A program made the translations under genes and the position numbers. The notes beneath the pieces are model-generated. The model worked only from the letters and a program-made list of their open reading frames with translations. It was not told where the DNA came from and did not search any database. From positions 9,244,498-9,308,497 of the forward strand of contig JAUPFP010000005.1 in assembly GCA_036925085.1 (NCBI GenBank): 64,000 nt of DNA, in the 5' to 3' direction. The stretch is from Brachycybe producta. Taxonomy: Eukaryota > Arthropoda > Diplopoda > Playtdesmida > Andrognathidae. How positions within the stretch are numbered: position 1 is the first letter of the stretch; every line of letters begins with the position of its first letter. Shown piece by piece: positions 12,161 through 24,428 of the stretch.

Positions 12161-12957
12161 CCCGGGTTTTTCCCGGTTTATCCTGGTTTTTTTTCCGGTT
12201 TACCCCGGTTTATCCTGGGTCTATCCCGGTTTATCCTGTTTTTTTTTTCGGTTTATCTCGGGTTTTTCTCAGTTTATTCCGGGTTTTTCTCGGTTTATTC
12301 CAGATTTTTCCCAGTTTATCCTGGGTTTTTCCCGGGTTTTTCCCAGTTCATTCTGGGTTTTTCCCGGTTTATCCCGGGTTTTTCCCCAGTTTATTCCAGG
12401 TTTTTCCCTGTTTATCCCGGGATTTTCCCAGTTTATTCCTGGTTTGTCCTAGTTTATCCCTGGTTTGTTCCAGTTTATTCCGGGTTTTTCTCGGTTTATC
12501 CCGGGCTTTTCCCGGTTTATCCCTGGTTTTCCCGGTTTATCTCTGTTTTTTCCCGGTTTATTCCGTTTTTTTTTCCGGTTTATCAAGGGTTTTCCCGGTT
12601 TATCCCAGGTTTTTCCCAGTTTATCCCGGGTTTTTCCCGGTTTATCTTGGGTTTTGCCTGGTTTATCTGGGGTTTTTCCCGGTTTATCCCGGGTTCTTCC
12701 CAGTTTATCCCGGTTTTTTCCGGTTTATTCCGGGTTTTTCCCGGTTTATCGTGGGTTTTTCCCGGTTTATCTCGAGTTTTTCCCGGTTTATCCTGGGTTC
12801 TTCCCGGTTTATTCCGGGTTCTTCATGGTTTTGCCCAGGTTCTTCCCGGTTTTGCCCGGGTTCTTCCCGGTTTATCCTGGGTTCTTCCCGGTTTTGCCCA
12901 GGTTTTTTCCTGTATTGCCTGGGTTTTGAGCTGGTTTTTTCGGGTTTTGACCGGGGG
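12161..12957 (+). repeat. Minisatellite of 21-bp units, about 38 copies
   Basis: The unit is close to CCCGGTTTATCCCGGGTTTTT. Divergence between units is mostly C/T exchange. On the plus strand it is almost devoid of A outside the TTTAT step and is strongly C/T/G-biased. Because 21 is a multiple of 3 and no unit has a plus-strand stop, long open frames exist in all three forward frames (up to 287 codons, reading as F-P-V-Y-P-G-F repeats). No promoter, splice or conserved flanking coding sequence supports translation. Confidence 0.85.
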
Positions 12958-13139
12958 ATACAGAGAGGACTCTGTGTCGGCCTGAAAATCGTTTAATTTG
13001 CGTGCTTTTTATGGTTAAAACGTCTGTAATACTATACAGAAAAATAGTCAAAAAATGTTGGAAAATGAAAAAAATTCATACCGATACAGAGTGGACTCTG
13101 TATAGGCCTGAAAATTCATAAATTGCCGCACTTTCTATG
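12957..13139. repeat. Pair of 57-bp direct repeats next to the minisatellite
   Basis: 12957-13013 and 13083-13139 share 'gatacagag(a/t)ggactctgt', 'ggcctgaaaat', 'aatt' and 'ctttttatg'-like text at a 126-bp offset. Each contains the near-palindrome cagag-ggactctg. The first copy starts exactly at the end of the minisatellite. Confidence 0.7.
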
Positions 13140-13167
13140 ATGATACTGACTAGTCAGTATCATCATA
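13136..13167. repeat. Perfect 32-bp palindrome
   Basis: Centred on ACTAGT, with 16-bp arms (tatgatgatactgact), no loop and no mismatch. It directly follows the second 57-bp repeat. Confidence 0.85.
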
Positions 13168-13199
13168 CAGACGTTTAGTCTGTCCCTTTAAGGGAACAG

Positions 13200-13395
13200 T
13201 TGTCTGCAAAAAGTTTATTTTAAATTTTAAAAGATGAAACAGGAAAATACTATTAGTTGGTTTGGCTACTGTTTTAGTTTCTAAATGCACTTTCAATTTC
13301 TTATTATTATTGCTAATGAAACGTAGAATATCCAGAGTTCGATTATCAGCTTGTTAAACATTAAACTATCTCAACCTGAGAAGGTATAAAAACAA
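13200..13395. repeat. Foldback family A, half-copy
   Basis: Carries aaaagtttatttta, ctactgttttagtttctaaa and tccagagttcgattatcagc in the order seen in the right half of 443-826. The left half is missing or decayed. Confidence 0.5.
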
Positions 13396-13480
13396 AATAT
13401 TTTTAAAAAAACTAAACAGCTTGGTGGAAATTGACAAAAAAACTAGAAAACATAACCACAAACATATTAGTAGTTTACTC

Positions 13481-13765
13481 CAGTGAATCCTGAAGGTGTG
13501 CCGGGAGTTTTTCTAGATGTGCCGTGACATTTTGGATGTTAAATTGAGTGTATTAAATATAATTTAATATTTTTAAATAAATTTTAATTTTATTGAGAAA
13601 AAGCAAAATATCGTTATTTTAAACGTAATAAACCTAGTGGTTTTTCAAGAGTGTGGTGTGGCACACTAGCGTGCCATAAGTTTTGCTAGATGGGCTGCGA
13701 TTTCTCTAATCAAAAAATACTGTGCCCTGTGTGCCTTGAGTAGAAAAAAAGTTTGAGAACCACTG
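13481..13765. mobile_element. hAT-like MITE with imperfect 8-bp target duplication
   Basis: It starts with CAGTGAATCC and ends with TTTGAGAACCACTG, the typical hAT-type terminus. The flanks gtttactc (13473-13480) and atctactc (13766-13773) agree at 6 of 8 positions. 'Gtgtgcc' and 'gtgccataag' blocks recur inside. No transposase. Confidence 0.65.
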
Positions 13766-13773
13766 ATCTACTC

Positions 13774-15692
13774 TAGATATAGCCATATGAAACTCATGAA
13801 TTTGTTACCAAGCGACTACTATATCGCCATCTATTAACACGTTTATAAACTAGAATATTGATTGAACTATTTTCAAAGCAATAATTTGATGAGTAAACCT
13901 AATAATAAGAAAAATAAGAATTTAAAGAGTAATAGTGTATATGTGTATGGTGTGTGGTATGTGTGTGTGTTGAACTTCTTACATTGAGATTCTTTATAAT
14001 AAGTTGGTGTTTGAGGTTGAAAAGTCGTCTTTTTGCTCAAATCTTTAATAGAGAAAGAGAAGAAAAAAATCACAATTTAGTTTCATATATATTTTTACAC
14101 CCTCAAAAAAAACTCAGCAAATTCAAATAATTGACAGTATCTAGTCTTGTGGGATTGCAAAGGAAATTAAAATGTTCACATCCCCGGAGATCTAGGCACA
14201 AATATTAAAAGGTTTTTTCTTTCTTTCTTTAAAAAAAAGTGTCATTTATATAAGGCCAAGTTTCTGTTGCCCTTTTCAAAGAATGTGATTTTTTTTTGCA
14301 AGTACTGTATGTAGTAACATTGGAAATGAGAATTGATTTACTTTGTATACGACTCCTAATCAATCGTAATATGATGGTTATGTTTATGTTTAACCTTTGA
14401 ATATCAAGAGATATTTGGTTGACATTTAAATAGCTTAAAGATGGGATGGATTTTTTTTTCTTTCTTCTTCCTAATAATGCTGCAAAGGTGTTTTTTTTTA
14501 ATTTCAAATTTTTTTTGGGAGAATTTATTATTAAACATCACATATAAGTGTCCAATATTAATATTGAGACCTTTTTTTCCTCGTTCTGAAATTACTTTTC
14601 ATAACATGTTAATTATGAGAAGGAAAAAAAAATTCTATGTTGGATGTATTTTGTGTGTAAGATAGACTTATGTATCAGAGGGATAAAAAAAAACTAAACT
14701 AAAGTGTGTTGGTTAAGAATAAGAAAGTTATTAAGTATTCTTCTTATATCGTGATAGATTCATCAACTTTGATATTACTTTTCATCATATTATACACAGA
14801 GAAAGATAGAGTGAGTGAGAGAGAGAAAGAGAGTGAGTGAGGGAAAAAATGTGGGGGTAATGTCTTTTAGGGGTGATTCTGTATTAAGGCTTTATATATA
14901 AAGCTTATCAAATGAAGGGTTGTAATTTTTTTTATGTATATCTTACCCTCAGACTCACAACTTCTTCATCATACTTTATATGTATATTGCAAAAAAATTG
15001 ACAATTTACAGATATAAATATTCATTAGTTGTTAAGCCTCTATAGTAAAATGACATTAATTGCATCTATTTGAAAAGAAGGAAATGCATTTAATAATCAC
15101 TTAATGTTTGGCACCCCCCCACCTTCCACCACCTCTTTTTTCGTTCTTCTTTTTCTTCTTATTCTTCATTCAAAATGCTAATAAAAATATTTCTAATTAA
15201 CTACTTGATAAGTATTTTTTTCCAACTCACATAATCTGCCAACATTAATTTTAGTTATAAGTTAGAGAAACTTATTTTGCAATTAAGAATCTTTTAATGA
15301 CAATTTCATACTTTAAGTCTTTCTTTTCTTTTAAGAGCCTAAATTGCACTCCACCATGTGTCCAAAAAACATGGTCTCGAGTTTAGTTACCATTTTGCGT
15401 TCAAACTTAGTTTTGAACAATAATTGAATTTGCAATCTCTTCTTGATTGCATTATTCAAAGGGATTTTATTTTAAACTCTTTTGAATTATGCTATAAATT
15501 AGCATTGGCCTAAAAAAGGTACATTTTTCTAAATACCTTTTGACTTTGAGAAGATCTGTGAGATTTAAGAAAAATTGTGTATATGCCAAATGTGATTCTG
15601 AAATTAATTGCAGTTGCCAATGTGACTCGCAGAAAACGCTATTTTCGTTTTTCGCAACAAAAGCACGCATCGTGATGTGTTTCATCTCACGC
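13774..15692. other. AT-rich stretch, no gene seen
   Basis: Contains a GAGT/GAGA-rich run near 14800-14842 and many poly-T/poly-A runs. No supported gene. Confidence 0.45.
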
Positions 15693-15858
15693 GAATGCAT
15701 CTAGCACGAGGACGAGGGTTGGAGGTGGAGGCTACGACAGCAGCAGGCATCGTTTCTAGTCCATAGGGTTGGAGTATATTGGCCTCCGCCATACCCTACT
15801 ATAATCCTCTATTAGCTAGCCTCCACCTTCAACCTTTGTCATCGTGCTAGATGCATTC
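15693..15858. repeat. Foldback element, family B (copy 1)
   Basis: Left arm gaatgcatctagcacgag followed by ggttggaggtggaggct is inverted at the right (agcctccaccttcaacc, then cgtgctagatgcattc). The inner part has 'gttggagtatattggcctcc' and 'taccctactataatcctcta'. A second copy lies at 57351-57492 with the same ggtggaggctag core. Confidence 0.65.
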
Positions 15859-15948
15859 TTGTGATTTGAATATGTGCGAGATGGGACATAGTCTGCATTA
15901 TGCATAACTGGCCTACATGTATATCTGTGCCGATGTGCATTAAGTGTG

Positions 15949-16095
15949 CTGTGGCGTAGCTAGGTATGGTTGCGCCCCCCACCGCCGCCCCCTGCTACTT
16001 AAAACATTGCGCCCCCCCCCTTTGCATTACCAAAATGCGCCCTCCAAACTACCTGCACCCCGCCGCGGGGCTGCAGGTCGCCAGCTACGTCACTG
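15949..16095. mobile_element. Short hAT-like MITE with perfect 8-bp target duplication
   Basis: Termini CTGTGGCGTAGCTAGG and CCAGCTACGTCACTG are inverted relatives. TAAGTGTG occurs at 15941-15948 and again at 16096-16103, an exact 8-bp target duplication as made by hAT transposases. The body is GC- and C-run-rich and stands out from the flanks. Its ends match the larger element at 1080-1735. Confidence 0.8.
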
Positions 16096-16103
16096 TAAGT
16101 GTG

Positions 16104-18474
16104 TGGCCGCTTTTATGTCAATTAATTCCAGCTGTACTTCTTGACAAGACAGATTTTGCTTGTCGATCATTTGCTTTATTATTGTGAATAATACACTTTA
16201 ATGATTTCATTGCATCATTTATTATATATTAAACATTATAGTTTAGTTAGAATTAATTAATATTAATTAAAGACTTAGACGAATGATTGCATTTTAACTG
16301 CTGCGTACAATTATTAATATTTTTATGACACTCACTGATATTATATTAAGACTAAAGAAATCATTAAATGATCTTGGTAAACATAAAAGTTTATTCATTT
16401 TCAATTCCTTCTCATCATATAATAGACTTTGCTCACTCATCAGCCCCCTCCCCCTTTTTTTTAGTAAGATTTATATGTTTTCCTTAGTTATAGTTTATTC
16501 TGCACTAATAAAAAGACGGGACATATAGGCCCATACTCTCTTATGAAATTTTCTAAATTAAAAAAGAAGAGAGAAAGAAAAAATGATGTTCTTAATGTTA
16601 GTTTATGTCAACATTTGCTGAGTGAATCATTAATTTTTTTTTCTCCACTGAATTTTATTGTCGTTCTCACCTAACTTAACTCTATTGATGATTGTCATCT
16701 TTGTGTTGATGAGGTTTTTTTTTTCTTTCCTTTCTTTAACCCTCCAAAGGCTCTTTTTTTCCTTCATTTGACAAAAAATATGCTTGCTAAATTAATTATC
16801 TTTCTTACCCTTTTATATGGACATAATATGAGCTATTTTATGTTTTCTATTGCAAGAATAAGAAGAAAAAAAAGATGTGTTACAGTTATTATCATTATCA
16901 TCATCATCATCATCATCATGATCATTTTTTTTTGCATAAATCAATAGGTGAATCTAATATGTATGTATTACAGAATTGTTTGCGCCTAGGTTTTTTTTTT
17001 TTGGTTCTTTTTCGTCTTATATTATGATATCTTTAATCTCAATCCTTTTTTCTTCCTTATTTAGTTTTTCTTTCTAACATTAGCTAGATGAGCAAAATAT
17101 GCTTCAAGGTCTGATTTTTTTTTGTAATCAAAGTGTCAAGACATTCAATCTGAAACTCCATTAGTGTGATTAGCTAGACAAGGCTGATTTTTTTACGCTT
17201 TTCTTTTTTTATTTCACATTATGATGTTCATACTTACATGATCTTATCATTATCATTAGATTTTTATACCTGTATTTTCTTCTTCTTTTTCTTCAAAAAT
17301 GGACTAATTAAAATTAAACACAAAAACAAGAATTTTTATTTATTTTTTGTCTTAATTTCAAAAATAAATATATGCTAATTTTAATATTATATGCTATTTA
17401 GTAAATTTTTTTCAAAAAAAATAATTACATCATGTGCATATTTTTATTTTGCATTATGATGATCATCATAGTTACATTGTGGAGTATGCACACTGCTGAT
17501 TTAGTTCATTTTATTTGAAAATGATACAATGCAGAGTAGCAAGGTGTTATACTTGCCTCACGGTAAGATAAAGCTTGTGACGTCAGAGATGTTGACAATA
17601 AAATTTAGGAATTTGTCATTTTGTCTTATAAAAAAACGATCATAGCAAACGTTTTCAACAGTAAACAAAAACTTAATTGCATTTTTTTGTTACCCCTTTT
17701 TTATCACACAAAGTGACCAAAGCCCAAATTTCTTTTAACCAATCTGATGTCACAAGCTTCATGTTATACTGTGTCACGTATATGCACGAAGTGTGACTAG
17801 GTTTCTTGTGGGACTGGGATGGGACAGATGATCAGTTCGTAATGCTGACTTCAGTCTCAACTCTCACAGAGAAATACTATTGGAATCTTCTTCTAAAGAT
17901 TTAAACCAACAGCAAGTGCACTGTGTAAGGCTACATGTATTTATATGGGTAGGAGTGATCTCTCTAAAAAAAATAGTGAGATTTCTCGTGTAGTTTTTAG
18001 ATTAAAATGTCCCTCTGTCATAGGCCCTGTGGACTACTTGCAAAGTAATTATTTAAAATTCATTCCTGTATTTATTGTTTTTTTAAATAGACCATTAAAG
18101 TTAAATATAATAATATTTCATTAAAATTAAACACGAAAGAAGAAATTTTATTTAATTTTAAAAAAAAATATTTTAATAATTATTTTAATAAATTGTAAAT
18201 TTTATTAACCTTTCAAAAATAATTACATTTAATGTTCATATTTTAAGGGATTATTTTTATTTAATCAACTACTGTTTTGTAAAGAGTGTTTATAATTTCT
18301 TGTTACCCTTATTGGAAATTCTTACATTGCTTTCTATCTTGTTAGCTGAAGACATAATTTATGGATGCTTCAAATTATTTTATCACAAAATTCAAGTACT
18401 TCTTGACAATATTGCACATTTTAAATTTTTCATCATTTTGTACCCTGTTTTAATCTACACTCATCCTTATGGCT
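16104..18474. other. AT-rich stretch with one dispersed repeat fragment
   Basis: A CAT-rich microsatellite is at about 16888-16926. The segment at about 18005-18056 (tctgtcataggccctgtgga, aagtaattatttaaa) is shared with about 40350-40400. No gene is seen. Confidence 0.45.
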
Positions 18475-18690
18475 CGGATTTTTATGCAATATCAAGCAAA
18501 TGTTTCTCAATCTGTGGCCTACGGGTCAATTGTGAGGCAACAGCCCCGTTTAGATCAACCAACAATTTTTTTTTTTTTTCAAATCAGAAACACTGTTAGA
18601 ACTCTAATTGACAACTGATAGTAACCAGACATATAGAATCTAACCAGTGTTTTTGTTTAGAAAAAGTGAGCCACAAATTGAGAAACATCC
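18475..18690. mobile_element. hAT-like MITE, copy 2 of a dispersed repeat
   Basis: Starts ggctcggatttttatg then aatgtttctcaatctgtggc, and ends gagccacaaattgagaaaca. It is homologous to 6158-6415 in the opposite orientation, including the internal gtttagatcaac and tagaactcta blocks. Confidence 0.55.
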
Positions 18691-19093
18691 GATCCGTACT
18701 TATGATTAGCTTCTTGCAAAGAATTGATTAATACAAAATTAGATTTAAAACTTAGATGTTGATGAAACCATGGAGTATAAATACATTGTGATCACTCTGT
18801 ACAATTATCTTGTCACATACATAAAGGCCAAAAGTGAAAATAAATTGGACTTGTAGCTGTGAGGTTTTTCTTCAATAATTTAACAATGAGGATTGTTTTT
18901 ATTTATTTTCTAAATTCTATGTATTATATTTTTACATATAGAATAAATAGATGAGTAGGCAACTTAATAGTGTTTTATCATAATAGCTTTTGATGCCATC
19001 CAATTTAGTATTGTTTGTTGATTCAAAAATTCATTAACTTTTAACACGTTTGAAAGAAGTTGAATTGAAAGTGGAATTTGTTCACTTAATTGA

Positions 19094-19100
19094 CTCTCTC

Positions 19101-19178
<78 letters not shown>
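19094..19178. repeat. (CT)n microsatellite
   Basis: Nearly pure CT dinucleotides with a few interruptions. The Ser/Leu-repeat open frame across it is not credible as a gene. Confidence 0.9.
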
Positions 19179-20500
19179 CCCCTAAATATCTCTCTCTTAT
19201 TCCCTATCGTTCTGTTTCTATCTATCTATTTATCTATATATCTGCTGTTGACATCCTTAAGAAATAAATTAAAGAATCTTGCATTTCTATTATCTTTTTA
19301 ACGATATTCTTGGAAGATGTGATAATTTTGCATCTATTCTTGGGATGCACTTTTTATTTTGTAACTTTAATATTTTTATATACATTATATACAGTATATA
19401 TAAAAAATAAATAATGAGCTCATTTTTCGAAAACATAATTGGACAAGTTTATTTATTTTGATTCGTTTTCTTATTATATCTACGGTAATGTTCTATTTAT
19501 TTCATGAAAACTCATTATTTTAAGTTAACGATTTTATTTTATAATTTAATTCTTGTTTGCATCTTGTAATTACTTTTTGAGAAAGAAAAAAAAATGTTTC
19601 AAGTAAGTTCGAGTTGTGTATGAAAAAAGACACACACAGAGAGGTTAAGATTTAATAGGCTGCATAAACAAAAGTTTTTTTATAAATAATAAGAAACAGA
19701 AATAAAAAAAATTATTTCAAGTAAAATATAAAATCTATTGATGTATCTAGCCTAAACCACATCCTTCATTGATAATGATTATGATCTGAAAACTAAGAGA
19801 AAAGATACTTCAAAGTATCAACATCAGTTTTCTTATATGAAGACAATTACTACTAGAAGAGCAGCAGCCTCAAACTTTGCCATTTGCAAAGTGTTAATTG
19901 CCGCGAACAATTCCATTAGAGACAAATTTGGAAGCGATAAAATTTTAATTATCTTGTGCGAGAGTTCTTGCAAATGACTAATTTCCCTTCATTTAATGGG
20001 GATAAAAAGGGGGAATAAGAAAGAGAATGGGTGGACATTAAAGAGAGAAAAAAAAAAAGAAGAGAATATAGTGTTTAATTTTTGGAACCATTAAAATGTG
20101 GTTGTTGGTAGTGTGGTCTTAGAAACCTTAACATTGATTGAACATTTGCTTTTTTTTTTCTTCTTCTTCTTCTCTCACACCAATTTATTTCCGAGCAATT
20201 AGAATCTTCTTCTGTCAGTGATTGTAGCTAGCCACCACACACACACACAAAATCACTATCTTTTATTATCTACTATTTCCCTCCCCCTTTTATTTTTGCT
20301 CTAATAATAACAACAACAACATTAGTTTGAAAGCAACACGTGTCTATTCTATGGTGTCCACTTATAGAAAATAAACTAAAGAAATCATTTCCTAATTTTG
20401 CTTTTAGTCAATTATTTTTATGGAAAAGGGTTAAACACTAAAGATAACCTTTAGAAAAGAAAAAAAGAGACAAAATTTGACTGTCGACTTCCCTTGTTTG
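19179..20500. other. AT-rich stretch, no gene seen
   Basis: Contains short (CA)n and (CAA)n runs near 20238 and 20310. No supported gene. Confidence 0.45.
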
Positions 20501-20985
20501 TTTGTTTTATTGTTAATTCAAACTTTTATGTCTGTTGACATTTTATTTGATGGATTTGTAATAGACATATAATTAAAGAACACTGCGGACTGATCAGTAA
20601 ATTGCATCTTTTAATCCTTTTTTCTCATCCTAATTTTGTCTTTTTTATAGGATTTAGGTTTATTGCTGCCCCTTTTAAATCAGCAATCATTGCTAACTCA
20701 ATTTTATGAAATGATTTTGATTTTTTTCTAAAATCATTCTCTTATTTGTTTTATTGTTAATTCAAATTTTTATATCTATTGTCATTTTGTTTGATGGATT
20801 TGTAATAGACATTTAATTAAACAAAAACATTGTGGACTGATCAGTAAATTGCATCATTTAACCCGTTTTTTTTTCTCATCCTAATTTTGTGTTTTATAGG
20901 ATTTAGAGCATTGCTGCCCCTTTTGAATCAGCAATCACTGCTAACACAATGATGTGAAATTGATTTTTGAATTTTTTTTTTAAAT
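20501..20985. repeat. Tandem duplication, two units of about 244 bp
   Basis: 20501-20744 and 20745-20985 align along their whole length: tttgttttattgttaattca, tttgatggatttgtaataga, ctgatcagtaaattgcatc, tctcatcctaattttgt, tataggattta and attgctgcccctttt all occur in both in the same order. Differences are point changes and short indels. Neither unit has a convincing open frame. Confidence 0.8.
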
Positions 20986-21367
20986 CATTATGAAGACTTT
21001 ACAAACTGCAAAATTAACACAAAAGACATTTTTTTTTCTGTAAAGTATGTTAAGTTTTGAAGAGTATATTAAAGTTATTATATATAAAAAAAAAAGTTTT
21101 ATTGATATTAAAACTTTTCAGCAATAACAATTATGAAAAGAGAGAAAGAACACGGAAAACCAAAGTGTGCATGCATGATTATTCGATTGTCTTAAAAGCA
21201 ACATCTAATTTACATAAAGAACGTATTCAAAAAAAAAAGGTAAGTATTTACATTATATGCCAGATGACTGTGTTTCATTGAAGCCAAAAACATAATATTT
21301 ATGCATATTACATGTAAGGCTTTACTAATATGTATATATATGCTATTTATTTGTATGTGTGTCTTTC

Positions 21368-21405
<38 letters not shown>

Positions 21406-22246
21406 TATTATGGTGGGTTTGTGGTGAGTATGTGTTTGTTTGTCATTGTGAAAACTTCTTTCATTTCTCTACCTATTGTCCTACTTTGAACCTCTTTAGA
21501 TTTTAAATGCATGGCGACACGTTTAGCCCCTAATTTGCATAAGCTATATTGGCCCTCCATTACTACCATTATTAGACTACACACCAACACATTTTTCTCT
21601 CTTTCTCTCTTTCTCTCTCAGATCTAAAACATTACACATGTAATCTTATTAAGTTGACTATATGCAGCCATTGCATTGCCATAATCCAATTACTGAAGAC
21701 TAGAAGTCTCCTTTTTAGCATATATTTATGTATATACAAAATGTGCATGTGTGTTTTTGAATCTATGCAAATTGAAAGGTCTATTCTTACTATATAATAT
21801 ATTAGTAACAAAAAAACAACAAATGCATTGCCAACTATTATTATTGCATTGTATTTTTTAAAAAAACTTTTCTATCTATAATTGTGTCTGAATAGAAAAG
21901 TTAGTTTTGTATTAAATGAAATTAATTTTTATCTCTCTATATAAGTAGAGAAAGAAAAAAAATAAAGGAGAAGTTTGTGGAACAACAACAACAACAACAT
22001 ATCCGAAAATGTTCCTATTAATTTCCATCAGGAAACCAATTGTGGCGGATGTAATTAAAGAGAAATTTTCAAACTTATCGTTTCTAATCAATCTCACTGT
22101 ATGTATACATTTATATTGGTATAGGAGTGAGGCTAAATTTATATTAGAGAGAGTGTGTGTATATGTGCTTATATGTGTGTGAGAGATTCTAAATTAATCT
22201 TGACGGCTCAGGATATTACAATTCTCAAACTGTTTCTTGTATATGG

Positions 22247-22300
<54 letters not shown>

Positions 22301-22790
22301 ATATAAGTCTTATTCTGATCCCTCCAGCAGTCAGTTTGAAACAATAAGTAAATTAATGGTAGAAAAATTGATCACCACAACCATTTCTTAATTGCGTCTC
22401 CCCCTTTTTTTTTACACTCTCACAATTTTTCAAGACACACACAAAAAAAAATTTCTTCACAGCAGTTGCATTTTTTAATTACATGCAACCACATTATATT
22501 CAACAATTGGAACCTTATATGCAGAGTTACCTCTTTCCCTCCCTCATTAATATGGAGATGGAAACAGAGAGAAAAAAAAGTCTCCTGAGAGAAAAATAGG
22601 AGGAAAAAAAACCTTACCCTCAAATAATATTTAAAAGTAGATTTTTTTTTCTTCCTTTGAATCACATTATAAAGAGTGGTTGCAAAGTTTTCATTGATTA
22701 ACTCAAATTCATGTTTAGTGAATTGCAATTTAAGAAAATTTGTGTGCACCTGGTAAATAGCAAGTTCTCTAAACTTCTAAAGTACAAATT
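20986..22790. other. AT-rich stretch with microsatellites
   Basis: Holds (ATT)n at about 21372-21410 and (TA)n at 22251-22292. No supported gene. Confidence 0.5.
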
Positions 22791-22804
22791 CAAGAAGAAA
22801 ACTT

Positions 22805-22945
22805 AGCACTTACAGTCGTATTCTTAAGTGCTAAACTCATGAACTTTTGATGGGAAGTTACATGTAAGAGTTGATGAGTTTAGCACTAAACTTTGACTTC
22901 AATATCATTAAGAATACTTAAACTTAAACCATCCACATATTGGGT
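22805..22945. repeat. Inverted repeat, GTGCTAAACTCATCAAC family (copy 1)
   Basis: aagtgctaaactcatgaact is inverted about 50 bp later as gttgatgagtttagcact, and attctta...taagaat pairs further out. The same arms occur at about 52352-52430. Confidence 0.55.
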
Positions 22946-24205
22946 TCAAATTGAAGATTAAGTGCTAAATTTTCTTATAACCCCATGTTAAAATAAAGTT
23001 TGCTGACAATATTTTCAATAAATTACATAATTTATCAAGTTGTATTGATTTAATAAATGGACAAACCAATAGCTTATATTGAGTAATTTATATGGTTACC
23101 GCTCGGAATAAAATTCAAGATTTAAAATGTTCACTATTGTTTAAAGTAGGTTCAGAAGGGCCTTAGCTTGAGAACCTCCAAAACTCTACTGTGTTAATAT
23201 GCATTTGTAATTCTTTCAAGATAAAAACTTTTCTTGTTAATTGCATTTTTTTACTACCATACACATACACACATAACACAATTTTTTATCTTTTAGTTTC
23301 TATCTTTGTATGTATGGCTTCAATAACGGTCAAAAAAACAACATACTGATACATATTTAATGTTTTTGTACATTAGTACCAGATTAGATGTAATTATTCT
23401 TTAAGGATAAAAATGAACAGGTTTTAGCACGATTATTTAATAATGTTTTTTTGTGTGTGTAACTTGAAATGAAAAGTTGCTTAAGACCAAATGATAATAT
23501 TCTATGCATAATGTTCATTATCTTTTTTTTTATCCTTCTAAGGTGTAGGGGATACAAAATCAGCAATTTTACGTAAGAGAAGGAAGTGTGGGGCTGAAAC
23601 ATTTTTTTCTGAAAAACGACGTGCCTAAAGCATACATATATATATATAATAAAAACTATAGAGTTACTTTAACTTTGCCTCTAACTTACAAATAAATGGC
23701 AATTAAAACTTTGCATGTCTACTAATCAGAAGGTTGTAGATACATGCATTATTAATGATCTTGGCTTTTAATTAAAAAAAAGCTATAGAAAAAAAAGACG
23801 GTTGGTTCAGCCATGCCTATCACACTTTTTTGCGAAGTAATTAGAAGTAAAAGAGAGAAAAAAATATTAATTTGTGGGTGGGTGTTTTTTTTTAGTATGA
23901 AGTATATGGAATTCATGCCATCAAAAGAAACTTTTCTTTCAAGTTTTTTTTTTCTTCTTCTAGCTACTACCCTCATTTGAAATTTTTTTAAGTAATATTT
24001 TAAGCATAATGCAAGTAAAAATTATTAGAATTTAATTAGTTAGTTGTTCCGCTATCTGCAAGAGTTAGCAGGAAAGGTAATTAGTTGAATTAAATAGATT
24101 CGCTTAAAGGTATATACTAAGTATAAATTTTTTTTTGCCTATATTAAAATACAGTGATGATTTTTTTCTTCATCATCACATTTCAAGATAAAGGTAGGCC
24201 ATATC

Positions 24206-24428
24206 AGTGCCTTAGGGGTAAACTGTGTTAAGTCATATTTAAAAAAACACGATTTTTACATATTATGATTCACCTTTTCAAGTTCTACAAGCAGTTTTAC
24301 ACATCAGCCAGTAGATGGTAGTATACCATGTTAAGTCCTATTACTTTCAATGAAGAGAAAAACTTTTAAATGACTCCCCTGTAAAATTTAGGCTTTGTGA
24401 CTTAACACAGTTTGCCTTCTGAGGCACT
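24206..24428. repeat. Foldback element with AGTGCCTTAGGGGTAAACTG ends
   Basis: The left end agtgccttaggggtaaactg plus tgttaagtca is inverted at the right (tgacttaacacagtttg, cttctgaggcact). There is no coding sequence between. MITE-like. Confidence 0.65.

Noticed and set aside
12122-12985. 287-codon plus-strand open frame
   Set aside because: It is produced by the 21-bp minisatellite; all three forward frames are open and there is no conserved flanking coding sequence.
19050-19301. Ser/Leu-repeat open frame
   Set aside because: It is a translation of a (CT)n microsatellite.
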